DNA of 64,000 bases from Paroedura picta (lineage: Eukaryota > Chordata > Lepidosauria > Squamata > Gekkonidae). This document shows, piece by piece, positions 1 to 11,587 of this stretch (position 1 is the first letter of the stretch; the number at the start of each line of letters is the position of its first letter). The position numbers and the translations under genes were made by a program. Under the pieces are notes generated by a model. It was not told the DNA's origin. It saw nothing but the letters and a program-made list of their open reading frames with translations, and did no database searches. The DNA lies in assembly GCF_049243985.1 (NCBI RefSeq), contig NC_135384.1, positions 13,016,501 to 13,080,500 of the forward strand, in the 5' to 3' direction.

Positions 1-3000
1 TGCCCCATCAATCACCCACTTCCTATTGTTCACAAGTATTATCAGTCAGGAGACTTGCTCATTGCTGGAATTGTCTCTAATGTGTTTCAGTTTTCTGATG
101 CTCTCACTTTTGAAGCACGTCCCTCTCCCAGTTCCTCTGATTCACTTTTGTAAGAAGGATTTATTTCAGATTATTGCTTTATGTTTTTATTGTCATGAAA
201 GGTTTAATATCTGCTATTAAATTGATGGTTTCCCTCCTAGTGAGACTTTGTCTTAAATTACAGGTGTTCCTGTAGAAAACCAGTGGGATATCCTAAGTTC
301 TAATGAATACATGGAAGGGAAAAACACAACTAACACAAACCTTTGCAGTTTACACACTTTCAGAGGATTATGGTCATTTGTTGGTTGAACAGGAAGAGGG
401 GCTTGACATGTAGAAGGTCCCAGGTTTGATTCCTGGCAGATTCAGTTAAAAGATCTGAGAGTAGGCTACATGAAAGACCTATGCCTGTGGACCAGAAGAC
501 TTTCTGCCGATCTGAGTACAAAATATTTATAGAATCATAGAATCATACAGTTGGAAAGGGCCATTCAGGCCATCAAGTCTGACCCTTGTTCAATGAATGA
601 TCAGCCTTAAGCATCCATGGTCATATATATCCAGCTCTTTAAAGATCACCAGTAAAGGGAAGCTCTCCTCCTCCTAGGCCCATTGACATACTTTGATGGA
701 CCAAAGATCTGAGTCCGTGTATGTACCTGTGTCTGAAATGTAAGCATCCTTATTTGATAGCATCCTTTCAAATTGGAAACTACTTGTAGATGTTTATGTC
801 ACAAATAGAAGGCATGAGAAATTTCAGACCCTCAGAATGATACTGCAATAAACATCCGAGGGTCTTTGTGAATGTTCTGCCTGTCAAAACCATTTCACTG
901 CTGAAACTGCCTTTTAGAGAAATCAATAGTTCCATGTCCAGGAGACCTCGTAGATCTCAGGGCACTGGGCTGTGGAATTTGTTTTCAATGTATTTAGTAC
1001 ATTGATGTTGTACTAAAGTGCATAAAATGTAATCTTCAGAAGTGAATTGGTTGCACCATATCCCTCTCATTGCAGAGTATTCCTTCAGCTTTACCAGAAC
1101 ATCCTAGCTTTGGTGTTTGCAGTAAAGGAGATCAATGAGAATCCAAAACTCTTACCCAATGTCACTCTTGGCATCAACATCTATAATAACTATATTAGAC
1201 CAAGCTCTACATATCATGCAGCAATGGAACTTCTCTCCACTAAAAGGATGTTCATTCCCAACTACAAGTGTGATAACCAGAGCAACGTAGTAGCAGTTTT
1301 GGGAGGACCAAAGTCAAACTACTGCCTCTATATGGCAGATGTTCTGTGCATTTTCAAGATTCCACAGGTAAAATGGTCTCATTTTTCTTAACAACAAATT
1401 CACTTTTCTTTTTAATTCAGGAGTAGTTTTACATTAAAGCTTTCTCAATTTCTGATAAACCAATTGCAGTGTTTGTGTTTTGATTTTTTTTTTTAGGCCT
1501 AGGCTAGTTAGATTTTGAAAGTTAAGCTCATTTGGCTCTGGTTTGTACTTGGATGGGGAGACCACCATGGAAATCCAGGGTCAGGCAATGGCAAACCACC
1601 TCTGTTTGTCTCTTGCCTCAAAAGCCCCAAGAAGGTTTGCCATAAGTTGACTATACCACTATCAGCATGACATTTAGATTTTATTACCCTTATTTCCCAA
1701 TTTGTTTAAAGGCAGAACTTCCTTTGTGAGAAACTTAATGGTTCAGTTGTCATCTCTGTCTTTCTTATCCAATATATGGATATATATATTGGACACACAC
1801 ACACACACACACACACATTCCATGGGGGGGAAAGGAGGGGAGAGAGAAGATTTTAAGGCAATTTTAAGCCATTTTGAGACCCCTTCTGGTAGAGAATGGT
1901 AGCATGTAAGAACCAAGTCTTCTTCTCAGAGACTGAACATTCCAGAGAAAGAAGAGGTGATGGCTTGGTCATCAAATAACATTGCTCCTACAATGTAACA
2001 AGATACAGAACCTTAATCTGAGATTGAGTCCTGTGACACCTTTATGACCAATACATTTTGTTCAATGTTGAATAAAGTTGTGTTGCTCATAAAGATTCCA
2101 CTGGACTCAAACTTTGTTCTAGTGCTTCAGAACATCATGGCTACCCACCAGACCAGAATTTATCTTCTACATAGAATTATGCAAACATGTTCTTTCTGTT
2201 TTCACCAGAAAATACATGTTCAGTGTCCAAATAGGAATATGACAATTATGAAATATGGGATTAAATTCCTTAGGAAAGCCATTGATTCTTAATTTACCAA
2301 TTATAATCCAGAGATACAGCTCTTCTTGCATTACCTTTGTAAGGAATAGTATTAGATGTGAAAACAATTGAACACTTAAAAGGTTATATACATGCTACCA
2401 AAATTCCATTATTTTACACGCAATTCATGGCTACCCATGAAAAGGGCTTCAAAGACCAGGGGGAAGCAGAGATACTTTGCCAGAGTTTTCATCTGCAGAG
2501 TCATCCTTAGTGGTCTCCCATTCAAATTTGGACCTGGTTTTTCTGCTGCCTTACAATTTTATTTAAATGCTAAGGTATATTCTTAAAATATGAAATTGAG
2601 AAGGGAAAGGGTGCATTCTGTATATCAGTAGAAAGTGTTAAAATCTGGCGTGTACATCGTATAACACACCTTGACACTTTGGAGGAAGGCAGGCTATAAA
2701 TTTAATTAATTAACCACCAACCCAGGAGATTCTTTTATTTAGAAATAATTATCTGCTGTCTCCTATATTTCCTTTAGCTCCTTTACAGCTCTGCTCCAGT
2801 GATGAACGACAAAAACCAAGCCGTTTTCCTCTACAAGATGTTCCCCAGTTGGACCAAACAGTACATGGGGATGATGAAATTACTGCTTCATTTCAAATGG
2901 ATATGGGTTGGGGTACTCTACGTGGATAATGAACATGGGCAGCGATTTGTGCACAAAGTGCTTCCTGATTTTTCCAGGCATGGTATCTGCTTTGAATTTA

Positions 3001-6000
3001 TAGCACTTTTCCCATCAATCACTTTTTCTAATTCTTTTTCTGACATGGTTATAGGAAACAATGACTTATCATCACTTGTCATGGGGAGCACAGCCAAAGT
3101 AGTGGTGGTATATGGTGAAATTCAAACCATGATAATTTTGCAATTCTTGCTGAGAGTTGCAGAATATAAAGAGATACCCATGAAGACAAAAGCCAAAGTC
3201 TGGATTCTAACAGCCCAGATGGATTTCACGTCCACTAAAATTCAAAGGAGTTGGGACTTAGACTTCATCCATGGTGCTTTATCTTTGGCTGCTCCCTCCA
3301 GGGAGGTGTCGGGATTTGATCATTTTCTTCGGGCAAGAGACCCTCCCGCTGAAAAAGAGGATGGCTTCATTGGGGACTTTTGGAAACATGCCTTTGGCTG
3401 TTCACTCCCCAGTACCACAGAAACCACAAGTGATGAGGAAATCTGTACTGGGGAGGAAAAGCTAGAGAGTCTTCCTGGGTCAGTCTTTGAAATGAGTATG
3501 ACTGCCCACAGCTACAGCATCTACATGGCTGCATATGTTGTGGCACATGCATTACATGCCGTACATTCGTCCAAGCTCAAACACAGAGTACAGGCAGATA
3601 GAAGGAGAAAATTGCTTTTGAATCAACAACCATGGCAGGTAATGCCAAAAAGGCATTGAAATGTAGGGAAGTTCACCAGAACTGGAAATCTGACAGTCAG
3701 AATTGATGTACAAGAGATCCCAGACTGCACAAGGCATCCTTGGTTCAAAAGCAGGCATTTTTAGCAATTAAACATCTGTTTCACAACCTTTCAGTGCTTA
3801 CATTCACTCAACTCCACCCCCCCCCATCCCTGTTTCTTTGAAACCAGGACTTTTCAGAAATCTTGTACATCAGCATTTTGCCAGTTCCTCTATTAGTTTC
3901 TCTACTTGTCTTAATGGATTACAAGCCACTATTCTCATTATGTGTTAAAATACTTCTTTTTTACAACTCTAGCTCCATGAATATTTGAAAAAGGTCTCAT
4001 TCAACAATAGTGCTGGGGACCTCATTTCCTTTGATCAAAATGTGGAGATGACAGCTGGATTCGATATCATCAACTGGATCACATTTCCTAATGAGTCCTT
4101 TTTGAGAGCCAAAGTTGGAAGTGTTGACCCCAAAGCTCCCAAAGACAAAATATTTACCATTCATGAAGACAGAATCATTTGGCCCCACGTGTTTAACAAG
4201 GTAGGTTCTCTATGGTTTTCAGGACATATTGTTTTAGTTTCCTGGTGTTCCGTTAATGGTTCCTAGCTCAAAGTCTGGAACAGTTCAGCCTCTGTGGTCA
4301 GATAAATTTCATCCAATCCCATTTTCCTTTTTGAAACCATAATACTGCATAATTTTGAAAATATGTCAACTTAAACAATGTCGTTATTCTACATAATTGT
4401 TCCTTCATCCAAATGTTATTCATCCAAATGTTATTATAAACAATGGCGACTGAATTTCAACCAAACTCAATAGTATTTGGAAGTCTTGTGATGCCTTGAT
4501 CTGGATGGACCAGGCTTGCTGAAATGCATTAACTCTTAGAAGCTAAGCATAGTTAGTCCTGGTCAATCACTGCATGGGTGTCGGGAACCCGCTTGCTAAC
4601 TGAAAAAACAGGGTGCCCCTTTGAAGAAAAACGTCACGCCAGGCCTGGTGAACGATACAACAGGAACAAGCTTTATTTCAGCAACGTGGAGTCCGCTGGT
4701 GTGGAGTAAGAGCTTCCACCGAACTCCAGGTGGAAGCTCCCTTTTATACAAAACCCACCTCCTTAGGCTGTATTGCCCCACCCAGTACTTGCGGAGGGAA
4801 CATGCTGATACAATCATGACTCATGCACATATGCGAGGTTTTCCGGGGTTCCTGATGGCCCATTTTCCTGGAACAAAGGGCCATCTCCGGGCCCTTGTCA
4901 AAAGGTGGAGGGGGACATTGAGGTTCTTTAGCGGCCATTGCCACCTCAACGATCGGGTGGGGCGCCCAGCTGCCGGCTTGCCTATGATCACCATGCCCTA
5001 CCTCCGTGATTGCGGGCGCCGCTGATGGCGGGGTTCGGTCCCGTTCCCAAGCCACCAAGGACCGAACCACGACATTGGGAGACCACCAAAAAAGTCCAGG
5101 GTTGGCACATCACCCTTGAGCATCTATTGTCTTGAAAATCTTACAGGATCTCCATAAATAGTGGTTGCATGCATTTATGCTTTCTTAAAATCTCTATAAT
5201 ATATGGAAATCTGTCTTCTAGTAGAAAGTATTGAATTATCTCATTTTACATCAAGTGATCTTCAAATGAGATGTTGTTATGTCATGACAGTGTAAAGCTA
5301 GTACTTAAATGGATGATTTCTTGAATGGGAAAAAAAGCAAACAAACCCTGTCCCCCTTCATTTCTGGACAGGTGCAGCCCCTTTCTCTCTGCAACAACAG
5401 ATGTCATTCAGGCTACAGTAAGAATAGGAAGGAAGGGAAGCCATTTTGCTGCTATGATTGCCGTTCATGTCCAGAAGGGAAGATTTCAAACCTGGAGGGT
5501 AAGGACTGTATACATCAAACATTTCCAATATTCCTTTTATCTTCTCCTGAATCAGCCAATAAATGCTGGACCTTTCTGATAGTTAAAGCCTGAATATATT
5601 ATTTTAATTTAAAAAATACGTCGTTGTATGATACTCATTTGGTGTTAAGATTTCAATGCAGCAGCCATATGTAATCCATAGTAAGCACACCTGAGTCCTC
5701 GGCGAAGGAGCCTTTGCTGCGGCGGGGGCAGGAGCGCCGAAAAACGCTGCTGGGGGAAAGGGGACTACAAGTCCCAGAATCCCCAGCGGCAGAGCGCCAG
5801 CGCGACGGGGGAAAGGGGAGGGGCTGGGTGTGGCTCCTTATACAGAACTGTTTCAGCAAGCCAGGCTTTTTCCCCTCTTGGTACGAAGCGGGAACCCTCC
5901 TTCCCACCCTTGAGTTGAGTTCACCCTTGAGTTCACCCTTGAGTTGGTTGTTAATTTGAATTTATTACAATGTTGCATATTTCGTCACAGCGGGCTTTTG

Positions 6001-8001
6001 GTAGCCATAAGTGGAATTGTCTAGGGTGCCAAGGTTGCGCGCTGGCATCCCTAATAGTTAGGGGGCCCCCTTAAGGGGCTGTGCAGATGCGGAGCCTTTC
6101 ATGGAGCTCACATTTCCGGGTGGCAGGAAAACCCATCAGAGGCAAAAAACTCCCAGCGGGCTTGCTTTGGGCCACCTCCCTTGTGCAGCAGGCTGGTTTT
6201 CCGGGGAAGGAGCAGGCGTGCAAGCCTGGCTCACCCGTTGAAGGATGCCTGATTAAATGGGGCTTACTTGTGTTCGCATGACTACAAGTAGGCGTGTCCG
6301 CTTCCGGGCTGAGCCACTCTCAATGAATAAAAGGCTGAGGCCATTTACATTGCCAAAGAAATTGTTGTTAGCGTTTCATTAAGGTGCGAATGTAAAACCC
6401 TCAAAGCAATATATGTATAGGCTACTGTACAAAGGTCTTACTATGGGTATACATTCAGCTAATCCGAGCTGAAAAAAATATATGAAAATCACTGAAACTT
6501 TTATTATTTCAGGCAGATATATTTCAGGTGGATATATAAGTTGTTGACTACCAAAATAGCTGAACTTCAAAATTCCCATCCATGCCTTCCACCCTATGAG
6601 TTTTCTGCAGAAAAGGGATCTGCTCTCCTGGCTGGGAGGTGATGGATGCCAGGGTGCATCTAGAACCAAACTGTGAGCAGCTAAACAGCTGTGGTGAGGG
6701 TGGGTCTTTTCTCATGCCAGGGGACCAACCCTCCAGGTACAGGATGCGTTTGGGTACCAATAAAACTGTGTACTTGCTAACGCCAATATGAAGTCATGTC
6801 TTGTGTTGCACACATACCCTCCTTGCCAGTCAATGGAGAAAAGACAAACCCTAGCTTCCACATTTAGTATGCCTGACTACAAGCACAAAATTAGCATTTG
6901 AGACACAATGGGGTACCTGAAGGGCTGCTCTCAATAGGATAAAGCAGGGTGCTGGTGCTCCTGTTGTGGTTCCATATAGAAGTTCAGCCAATGTCTTATT
7001 GTGACATAATTTGAGTATTTTGGAATATATTCACCACCTTTGGTCAGTGTATTTGCACACCCCTAATGTATACTCACATTTCTTTTTCAGATACCAATGA
7101 CTGTTTTAAGTGCCCAGAAGATCAGTATCCAAACACAAATCATGACTTATGCCTCCATAAACGTATAAGTTTCTTGTCTTATGAGGAACCGTTGGGGATC
7201 AGTTTGGCCAGTTCTGCACTTTGCTTCTCTTTTATGACAGCTTTGGTGATTGGGATCTTCATTAAGAACCAGGACACTGCCATAGTCAAAGCCAACAACC
7301 GGAATCTCTCCTACACTCTCCTCATCTCCCTCCTGCTTAGCTTCCTTTGTGCATTGCTTTTCATTGGCCAACCTAAGAAGCTGTCGTGTCTCCTTCGACA
7401 AACTATTTTTGGCATTATCTTCTCAGTGGCTGTTTCTTCTGTGTTGGCCAAAACTGTCATTGTGGTTCTGGCCTTCATTGTGACGAAACCAGGCTCCGGG
7501 ATGAGAAACTGGGTGGGAAAACAACTGGGTAACTCCATTGTTCTGTCTTGCTCCTTTATTCAAACCACTATTTGTACAGTGTGGTTAATCACTTCTCCTC
7601 CATTCCCAGACTTTGACATGCACTCAATGACTGAAGAAATGATTCTAAGATGTAATGAAGGCTCAGTCACGATGTTCTACTGTGTCTTGATTTACATGGG
7701 ATTCCTGGCCATTGTAAGCTTCACTGTGGCTTTCTTAGGCAGGAAGTTACCGGATAGTTTCAATGAAGCCAAGTTCATCACCTTCAGCATGCTGGTCTTT
7801 TGTAGTGTTTGGCTGACCTTTGTTTTAACCTATCAGAGCACCAAAGGAAAATACATGGTGGCTGTGGAGATCTTCTCTATCTTAGCCTCCAGTGCTGGAT
7901 TGCTGGGCTGCATATTTTTCCCTAAATTGTATATTATCGTTGTGAGGCCAGAACTGAACATTAAGGGTCAAATTACTAGAAGACTACATAAAAGACTTTA
8001 A
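1..8001 (+). CDS. V2R-A: type-2 vomeronasal receptor (V2R26-like), 5' end outside window
   Basis: Class C GPCR of vomeronasal sensory neurons; ligand unknown. Visible exons: 1 (part, 1-149), 2 (1076-1367), 3 (2778-3638), 4 (3973-4200), 5 (5372-5498), 6 (7091-8001). All junctions are AG/GT and phases agree, giving one open frame. Exons 1-4 encode the Venus-flytrap domain ([37 protein letters not shown]). Exons 5-6 start give the nine-cysteine domain ([13 protein letters not shown]). Exon 6 holds seven membrane spans with KANNR in the first loop, [15 protein letters not shown] and the [10 protein letters not shown] stretch. The terminal peptide ends LHKRL, as in V2R-C but not B or D. The first loop has [10 protein letters not shown] where B and D have [10 protein letters not shown]. 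Intron 4 carries a solo LTR and intron 5 a GC-rich block. The start codon and most of the signal peptide lie outside the window. It looks functional as far as visible. Confidence 0.9.
383..705. mobile_element. tRNA-like SINE and CR1 remnant, V2R-A intron 1
   Basis: About 383-530 is a decayed tRNA-like SINE (B box GGTTTGATTCC). 531-705 begins AGAATCATAGAATCAT, the reverse of a CR1 3' end, and then decays. Present in all five V2R introns 1, so it predates the family's local expansion. Confidence 0.6.
1495..1670 (+). mobile_element. 5S-rRNA-related SINE in V2R-A intron 2
   Basis: Contains a 5S-like stretch (GTACTTGGATGGGGAGACC) and a tail CAATGGCAAACCACCTCTG...GCCATAAGTTGAC. Also in V2R-C and V2R-E, missing from B and D. 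Confidence 0.6.
1793..1817. repeat. (CA)n microsatellite, V2R-A intron 2
   Basis: About 12 CA units; a longer form with an ATACAC break sits at 31164-31192 in V2R-C. Confidence 0.9.
2040..2150 (+). repeat. Retroposon tail fragment, V2R-A intron 2
   Basis: TTGAATAAAGTTG ... CACTGGACTCAAACTTTGTT is the 3' end of a widespread retroposon. Also in V2R-C (31425-31535) and V2R-E (61355-61475). Confidence 0.5.
4498..5105 (+). mobile_element. 5S-rRNA-related SINE in V2R-A intron 4, split by the LTR
   Basis: 5S-like sequence AGAAGCTAAGCATAGTTAG, then CATGGG | GAGACCACC on the two sides of the solo LTR (4579-5074). The same element lies uninterrupted in introns 4 of the other four genes, so it is the oldest of these insertions. 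Confidence 0.65.
4579..5074 (-). mobile_element. Solo LTR of an LTR retrotransposon or endogenous retrovirus (fossil)
   Basis: 496 bases bounded by TGTCG...CGACA, with target copies ATGGG (4574-4578) and TTGGG (5075-5079). On the - strand it has a TATA-type box (GTATAAAAGG, about 4745) followed by AATAAA (about 4675), the normal LTR order, so it reads leftwards. No internal region is present. It splits a 5S-type SINE in intron 4 of V2R-A. The same site in V2R-C (about 35220) is empty, so it arrived after the block duplication and is young. Family not named. Confidence 0.82.
5625..6405. other. GC-rich inserted block in V2R-A intron 5
   Basis: Present in A and C, absent from B and D. Contains a ZNF143/THAP11-like promoter motif (ACTACAAGTCCCAGAATCCC at 5764), a TATA-like CCTTATACAG, a 12-base tandem repeat (TTCACCCTTGAG), and AATAAAAGG near 6326. 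It could be an LTR or other element carrying a promoter; clear TG/CA ends and target copies were not found. Confidence 0.45.
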
Positions 8002-8468
8002 AAGTCCACAACAGCAATATATTTAAATCCGGAGTCACTGAATGAAAATGAAAATGAAAATGCATTAAAAGTGACATGGATATCTTAAACCTTTGCTGAA
8101 CTGAGATGAGTGTTTTCTGTTCTGACATTTACATCCTCAGTAAAATGTGAGCAGTGAGGCATGATGTATAGAAGAAAGGCAGTGTGCTACTACCCCGTAT
8201 CTAGCTCCAGATGAATTCTTTCCCAGCTACCACATTCTGCCCCTGAGCCGAGAGTGGTAACAGCTAGGCAGTCTTCTATTTTTCCTCAGTTAAGACCTCT
8301 TTAAATGCTGTTTGATCCAAAATGCCTTTAACCCAACGTGACTGGCCTTCTGGCAGAATTTCTGAGGGATTTTCCCCAAACCCTCCTAAGGGGGAGAAAC
8401 TCCTACTTTCTCCTCTTCCCCCCCTGCTTTCCACTGAGAAGCCCAGGTTCTATATTTTCCCCCTCAAC

Positions 8469-8802
8469 CACCCATTATGCACGGGGGTTTTAGCGCACAT
8501 TCGGGGTGGAATGGCGGCGACTAAAATCACCGATAACGCACGGAGCCAGCTGCAACCGGCCGCAGCTTCAGTGCATGCCGCCGAAAAAGCCGCATCAGTG
8601 AAATGCGGAAGAAAGCGCAGCTTCCGGGTGACCGGGGCGCAACCAGAAGCTGCGCCCGGATCGCCGCGTGCATAATCGGTTACTCTGGGTTTTGTCGCCG
8701 TCGCGCCCCACCCCGTACATAATCGGTATGCATCACGTCTTCCCCCTCCGTGTTTTCCATGTGACCCGAAATCGCCCTTTCGGTGGCCGTGCATAATGGG
8801 CC
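8469..8802. mobile_element. Harbinger-like MITE, copy 1 (downstream of V2R-A)
   Basis: 334 GC-rich bases with terminal inverted repeats (consensus GGCCCATTATGCACGG) and 3-base target copies AAC (8466-8468, 8803-8805). The same place after V2R-C (about 38602) is empty. The motif GCATAATCGG-like also recurs internally. No transposase is present. The 3-base target and TIR suggest PIF/Harbinger. Nearly identical to copy 4, so it moved recently. Confidence 0.8.
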
Positions 8803-9386
8803 AACATGATGTCAGTAGGAGGTGTCTGATTTCCAGTCTTGTAAACAAGAAAACTTCTATATTGAAAGTTTCTTCATTCTCAAGGTGCAGCTTCCAACAT
8901 GGCACACTGACAGAACTGAAATTACAGGCAAAACAATACAATATAAATCCCAATCACCCTTCTCTTAGGCAGCTGGTAACTTGGGTGTTAGGGGGAGACA
9001 TAACATCTCCGTGTCAGGTGCAACTCTGAGAATAATGCCAAAGTGCCTTGTTGTGAGAAGCAGAGGCACTAACGAGAGACATGGCCTTGAAGCTGTGAGC
9101 AGGACCTAAAGAAGAGGAGCTGGCTAAGCAGGCAAAATGGACAGCTGATGTAGGCCAGGCCAAAGTGAACAAACATAATTCATGGCAGAAGACATAGGAT
9201 TCTGACAGGAGACTATGCAGTTATACAATGCTCAGCTATTTTGGAAGCCTCCTTTGTCTCCTCTGAAGTCGCATCACACCACTGGAAAAACAAAAGTTAC
9301 CTGTCACATTGAAATGTTTCCTTCTTTTGTGTGTGGAAGGTCAACTGATACAAACTTCCCATGAATTTTCAAGCTGTTCCCTAAAA

Positions 9387-9711
9387 CAGTGGTCCCCAAC
9401 CTTTTTATCACTGGGGACCACTCAACGCCGGGGACCACTAACCAGGGACCACTCAACGCCTTTTACTGAGGCCCGGTGGGGGGGTAGTTTACTCCTCTAC
9501 TCTCAACCACTGCCCTAACGAACTCTGATCGCTATGGTAATGTTTAAACATCCCTTCAAAATAAGATACAGACACGCCACAACAATGAACATAAGGAACA
9601 TTTTATTTTCATAAAGAGCCGGGGGGGGGGTAGAAGGCATCCTTCGGGGCCCACCTCCAATTAGTCGAAGGACCACATGTGGTCTGCGGCCCACAGGTTG
9701 GGGATCGCTAC
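9387..9711. mobile_element. Non-autonomous hAT element, copy 1
   Basis: 325 bases with ends CAGTGGTCCCCAACC and GGTTGGGGATCGCTA (imperfect inverted repeats) and 8-base target copies CCCTAAAA (9379-9386, 9712-9719). No transposase. Shared with 39187-39511, so it predates the block duplication. Confidence 0.88.
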
Positions 9712-9785
9712 CCTAAAACACACATTTCCAGACAGTCTCTGCTCAATCCAGGTGTTTACCAAATTTCAAAAGAAGGGGGGGTGGA

Positions 9786-9992
9786 ATCACTCTGGGCATC
9801 AACATCTATAATAAGTATTTTAGCCCAAGTTTGACCTATCATGCTGTACTGGAACTTCTCTCTACAAAGAGAAGGTTCATTCCAAACTACAAGTGTTACA
9901 ACCAGAATAACTTAGTAGTAGTTTTGAGGGCAACAAATGCTGAGTTTTGTTTCTACATGGCAGACATTCTCTGTATTTTCAGGATTCCACAG
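9786..9992 (+). pseudogene. Truncated V2R exon 2 relic
   Basis: About 207 bases match the 3' two thirds of V2R exon 2 ([33 protein letters not shown]). The 5' part of the exon and its acceptor are missing, and the donor after CCACAG reads AT in place of GT. No other V2R exon is recognisable nearby. This is the stump of a lost V2R gene that sat between A and B before the 30-kb duplication, since it has a twin at 39588. Confidence 0.8.
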
Positions 9993-10051
9993 ATAAAATG
10001 ACCTCATTTCTTAGAATGATAACTATCCATTAACATTTACTTTGCTTTTAG

Positions 10052-10234
10052 AAGTGGTTTCAGGATCTGAAGGCAGAAATTGGCCTGCATGAAATACCAG
10101 AGCCACATCCTGCATGCTGGTCAAGTAATATCAAAGCGATAGATGATTTTGAATCAAGAGACAAAATAATTCATGGATATTTGTTTAGCTGTGCAGAGAG
10201 TAATCCAATGGAAAACATTTCTACCATCTCTTAG
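10052..10234 (+). other. Unidentified 60-codon open frame after an AG
   Basis: Follows a pyrimidine-rich stretch ending TTTTAG and reads KWFQDLKAEIGL ... LFSCAESNPMENISTIS, then TAG. The frame is kept in the second block (39856-40038) with one visible codon change (Ala to Val) and one silent change. It could be a stranded 3' terminal exon or chance. I do not recognise the peptide. Confidence 0.3.
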
Positions 10235-11064
10235 GGCATGTGATTGTGAAAAGAAGTTCAACCATATTGTCCATCAAACTCACTTGAAGTGATTTCTTTT
10301 TTTTTTTTTTTGAGGCTGAATCATTTTTCCATGTTTTGATACTCTTCCATAAAAGAAAAGCCTTGTCTTCTGCTTGAGATGTGATTTCTTCCTTGTCCAG
10401 AAGATTTTTGCATATGGCCTAACATTTTAAATATCACCATGTCGCTACCACCATCCCTCTCCACAGTGAAGTTGGGGGAGGACCAATGCAGGCAAAACAC
10501 GAACCGATAACCTGCCTTTTTAAAAAAATCTTTCTTTTAAGAGTTTTATGATCTTATAATTGTGTGCATTTAAAAAAAACAGATTACTCATGATAACCTC
10601 AGGATTATGGGTCAAGGCAAGAGATGAGCAGAGATGGTTCCTCTTTTTAAACAGTGTGAAATGTCGGTCAAAAACTATTTGGAACATCTCTTCTCAGACA
10701 GGCCTTGCAGTGGTAATGGCCATGAGTTTTAAATTCTAATTGACTTACGTGGTTGAGAGGTTGGGGCTAAGAGAAGACTCATTCAAACTTAAGTTAGCAT
10801 ATCATAAGGCAACAATTTTATTAACCAATTCTTTGCCAGGAGTGTTGACATAGGAATCACCAGTAAGACTATGTTGAGAACTTCTTTAAGCTATGGACTA
10901 GATTTTCTTTTATTATTATTCTTGTTCCAGGGACTCTCCCCACCCTCGCCTCAGACCTCCTGCTGGTTGCCAGGCAACTCTAGAAACAGACAGAATTCAG
11001 AAGATTTTATGATGAGTCCAGAAATTCACTTCTCAAGGCCTTGTTTTCCTTGTTGCCTTTATCA

Positions 11065-11175
11065 AATTCAAATTCAGAAACCTTTAATGGCATATAAAAC
11101 ATCATAAGAACAAGGGTAATTCATAATTATAATTAATTGATAAAATTTACATAGTCTTTTTATTTGTTTATCTAT
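11065..11175. mobile_element. Short retroposon insertion upstream of V2R-B
   Basis: 111 AT-rich bases flanked by 13-base direct repeats (GTTGCCTTTATCA at 11052-11064 and 11176-11188). The matching place upstream of V2R-D (about 40850-40870) has a single copy of the target. A 13-base target duplication points to LINE-type target-primed insertion, probably of a truncated element. Family not recognised. It falls in the presumed non-coding first exon. Confidence 0.75.
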
Positions 11176-11295
11176 GTTGCCTTTATCACTATATAGTTGT
11201 TACAAGTCTGTGTCCCATGGAAGAGTTTCAGGGAATATGTCTGCTATAATGTAGTCAACATATTGTCTTCTGTGAAGTTGCAGACAATCTATCAG

Positions 11296-11429
11296 GTGAG
11301 TTGGTCAATTACCTTCCCTATAATCAGCAAATTCATCATCACCACTTCTACTTTTCTCCCTCCATCCCTTGGGAGTTCCAGTGATCACAGGGGAGGAAAT
11401 GGTATTACTGTTTCTTCTCCTATCCCTAG
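11296..11429 (+). other. Candidate 5'-UTR intron of V2R-B
   Basis: A consensus donor (CAG|GTGAGT) and an acceptor after a pyrimidine run (TATCCCTAG|C) bound 134 bases, about 160 bases before the start codon. The same pair of sites is kept before V2R-C, D and E at nearly the same spacing. This suggests a non-coding first exon joined to the coding exon. It is inferred from conservation; no transcript was seen. Confidence 0.5.
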
Positions 11430-11587
11430 CTGGAAAGCAAGACAAAGAGAGGCTGTCTGTCCACTGATATTTAAGTTGTATTCTATGTCAAGGGAGCCTT
11501 CCATCTCAAGTTGTGCTACTAAGGAATGCTTGAACTATATCATAAGAATAGGTGAATTGGTGACTGTGTAAAATGCTTTCATGGAAG

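Noticed and set aside
1702-1902. 66-codon frame across the CA repeat
   Set aside because: It lies in a V2R intron and is made of a microsatellite and a SINE tail.
5714-5959. 81-codon frames on both strands in the GC-rich intron block
   Set aside because: GC-rich sequence gives long frames by chance; no domain was recognised and both strands are equally open.
7147-7538. Antisense open frames under V2R exon 6 (also in B, C and D)
   Set aside because: They are shadows of the conserved membrane-domain exon and have no independent support.
8450-8953. 167-codon GC-rich open frame on the - strand
   Set aside because: It spans MITE copy 1 and flanking sequence; the empty site in block 2 shows it is not an ancestral gene.
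11573-11587. Upstream in-frame ATG as the V2R start
   Set aside because: V2R-E lacks this ATG and the downstream ATG has the better context; adding MLSWK does not improve the signal peptide.
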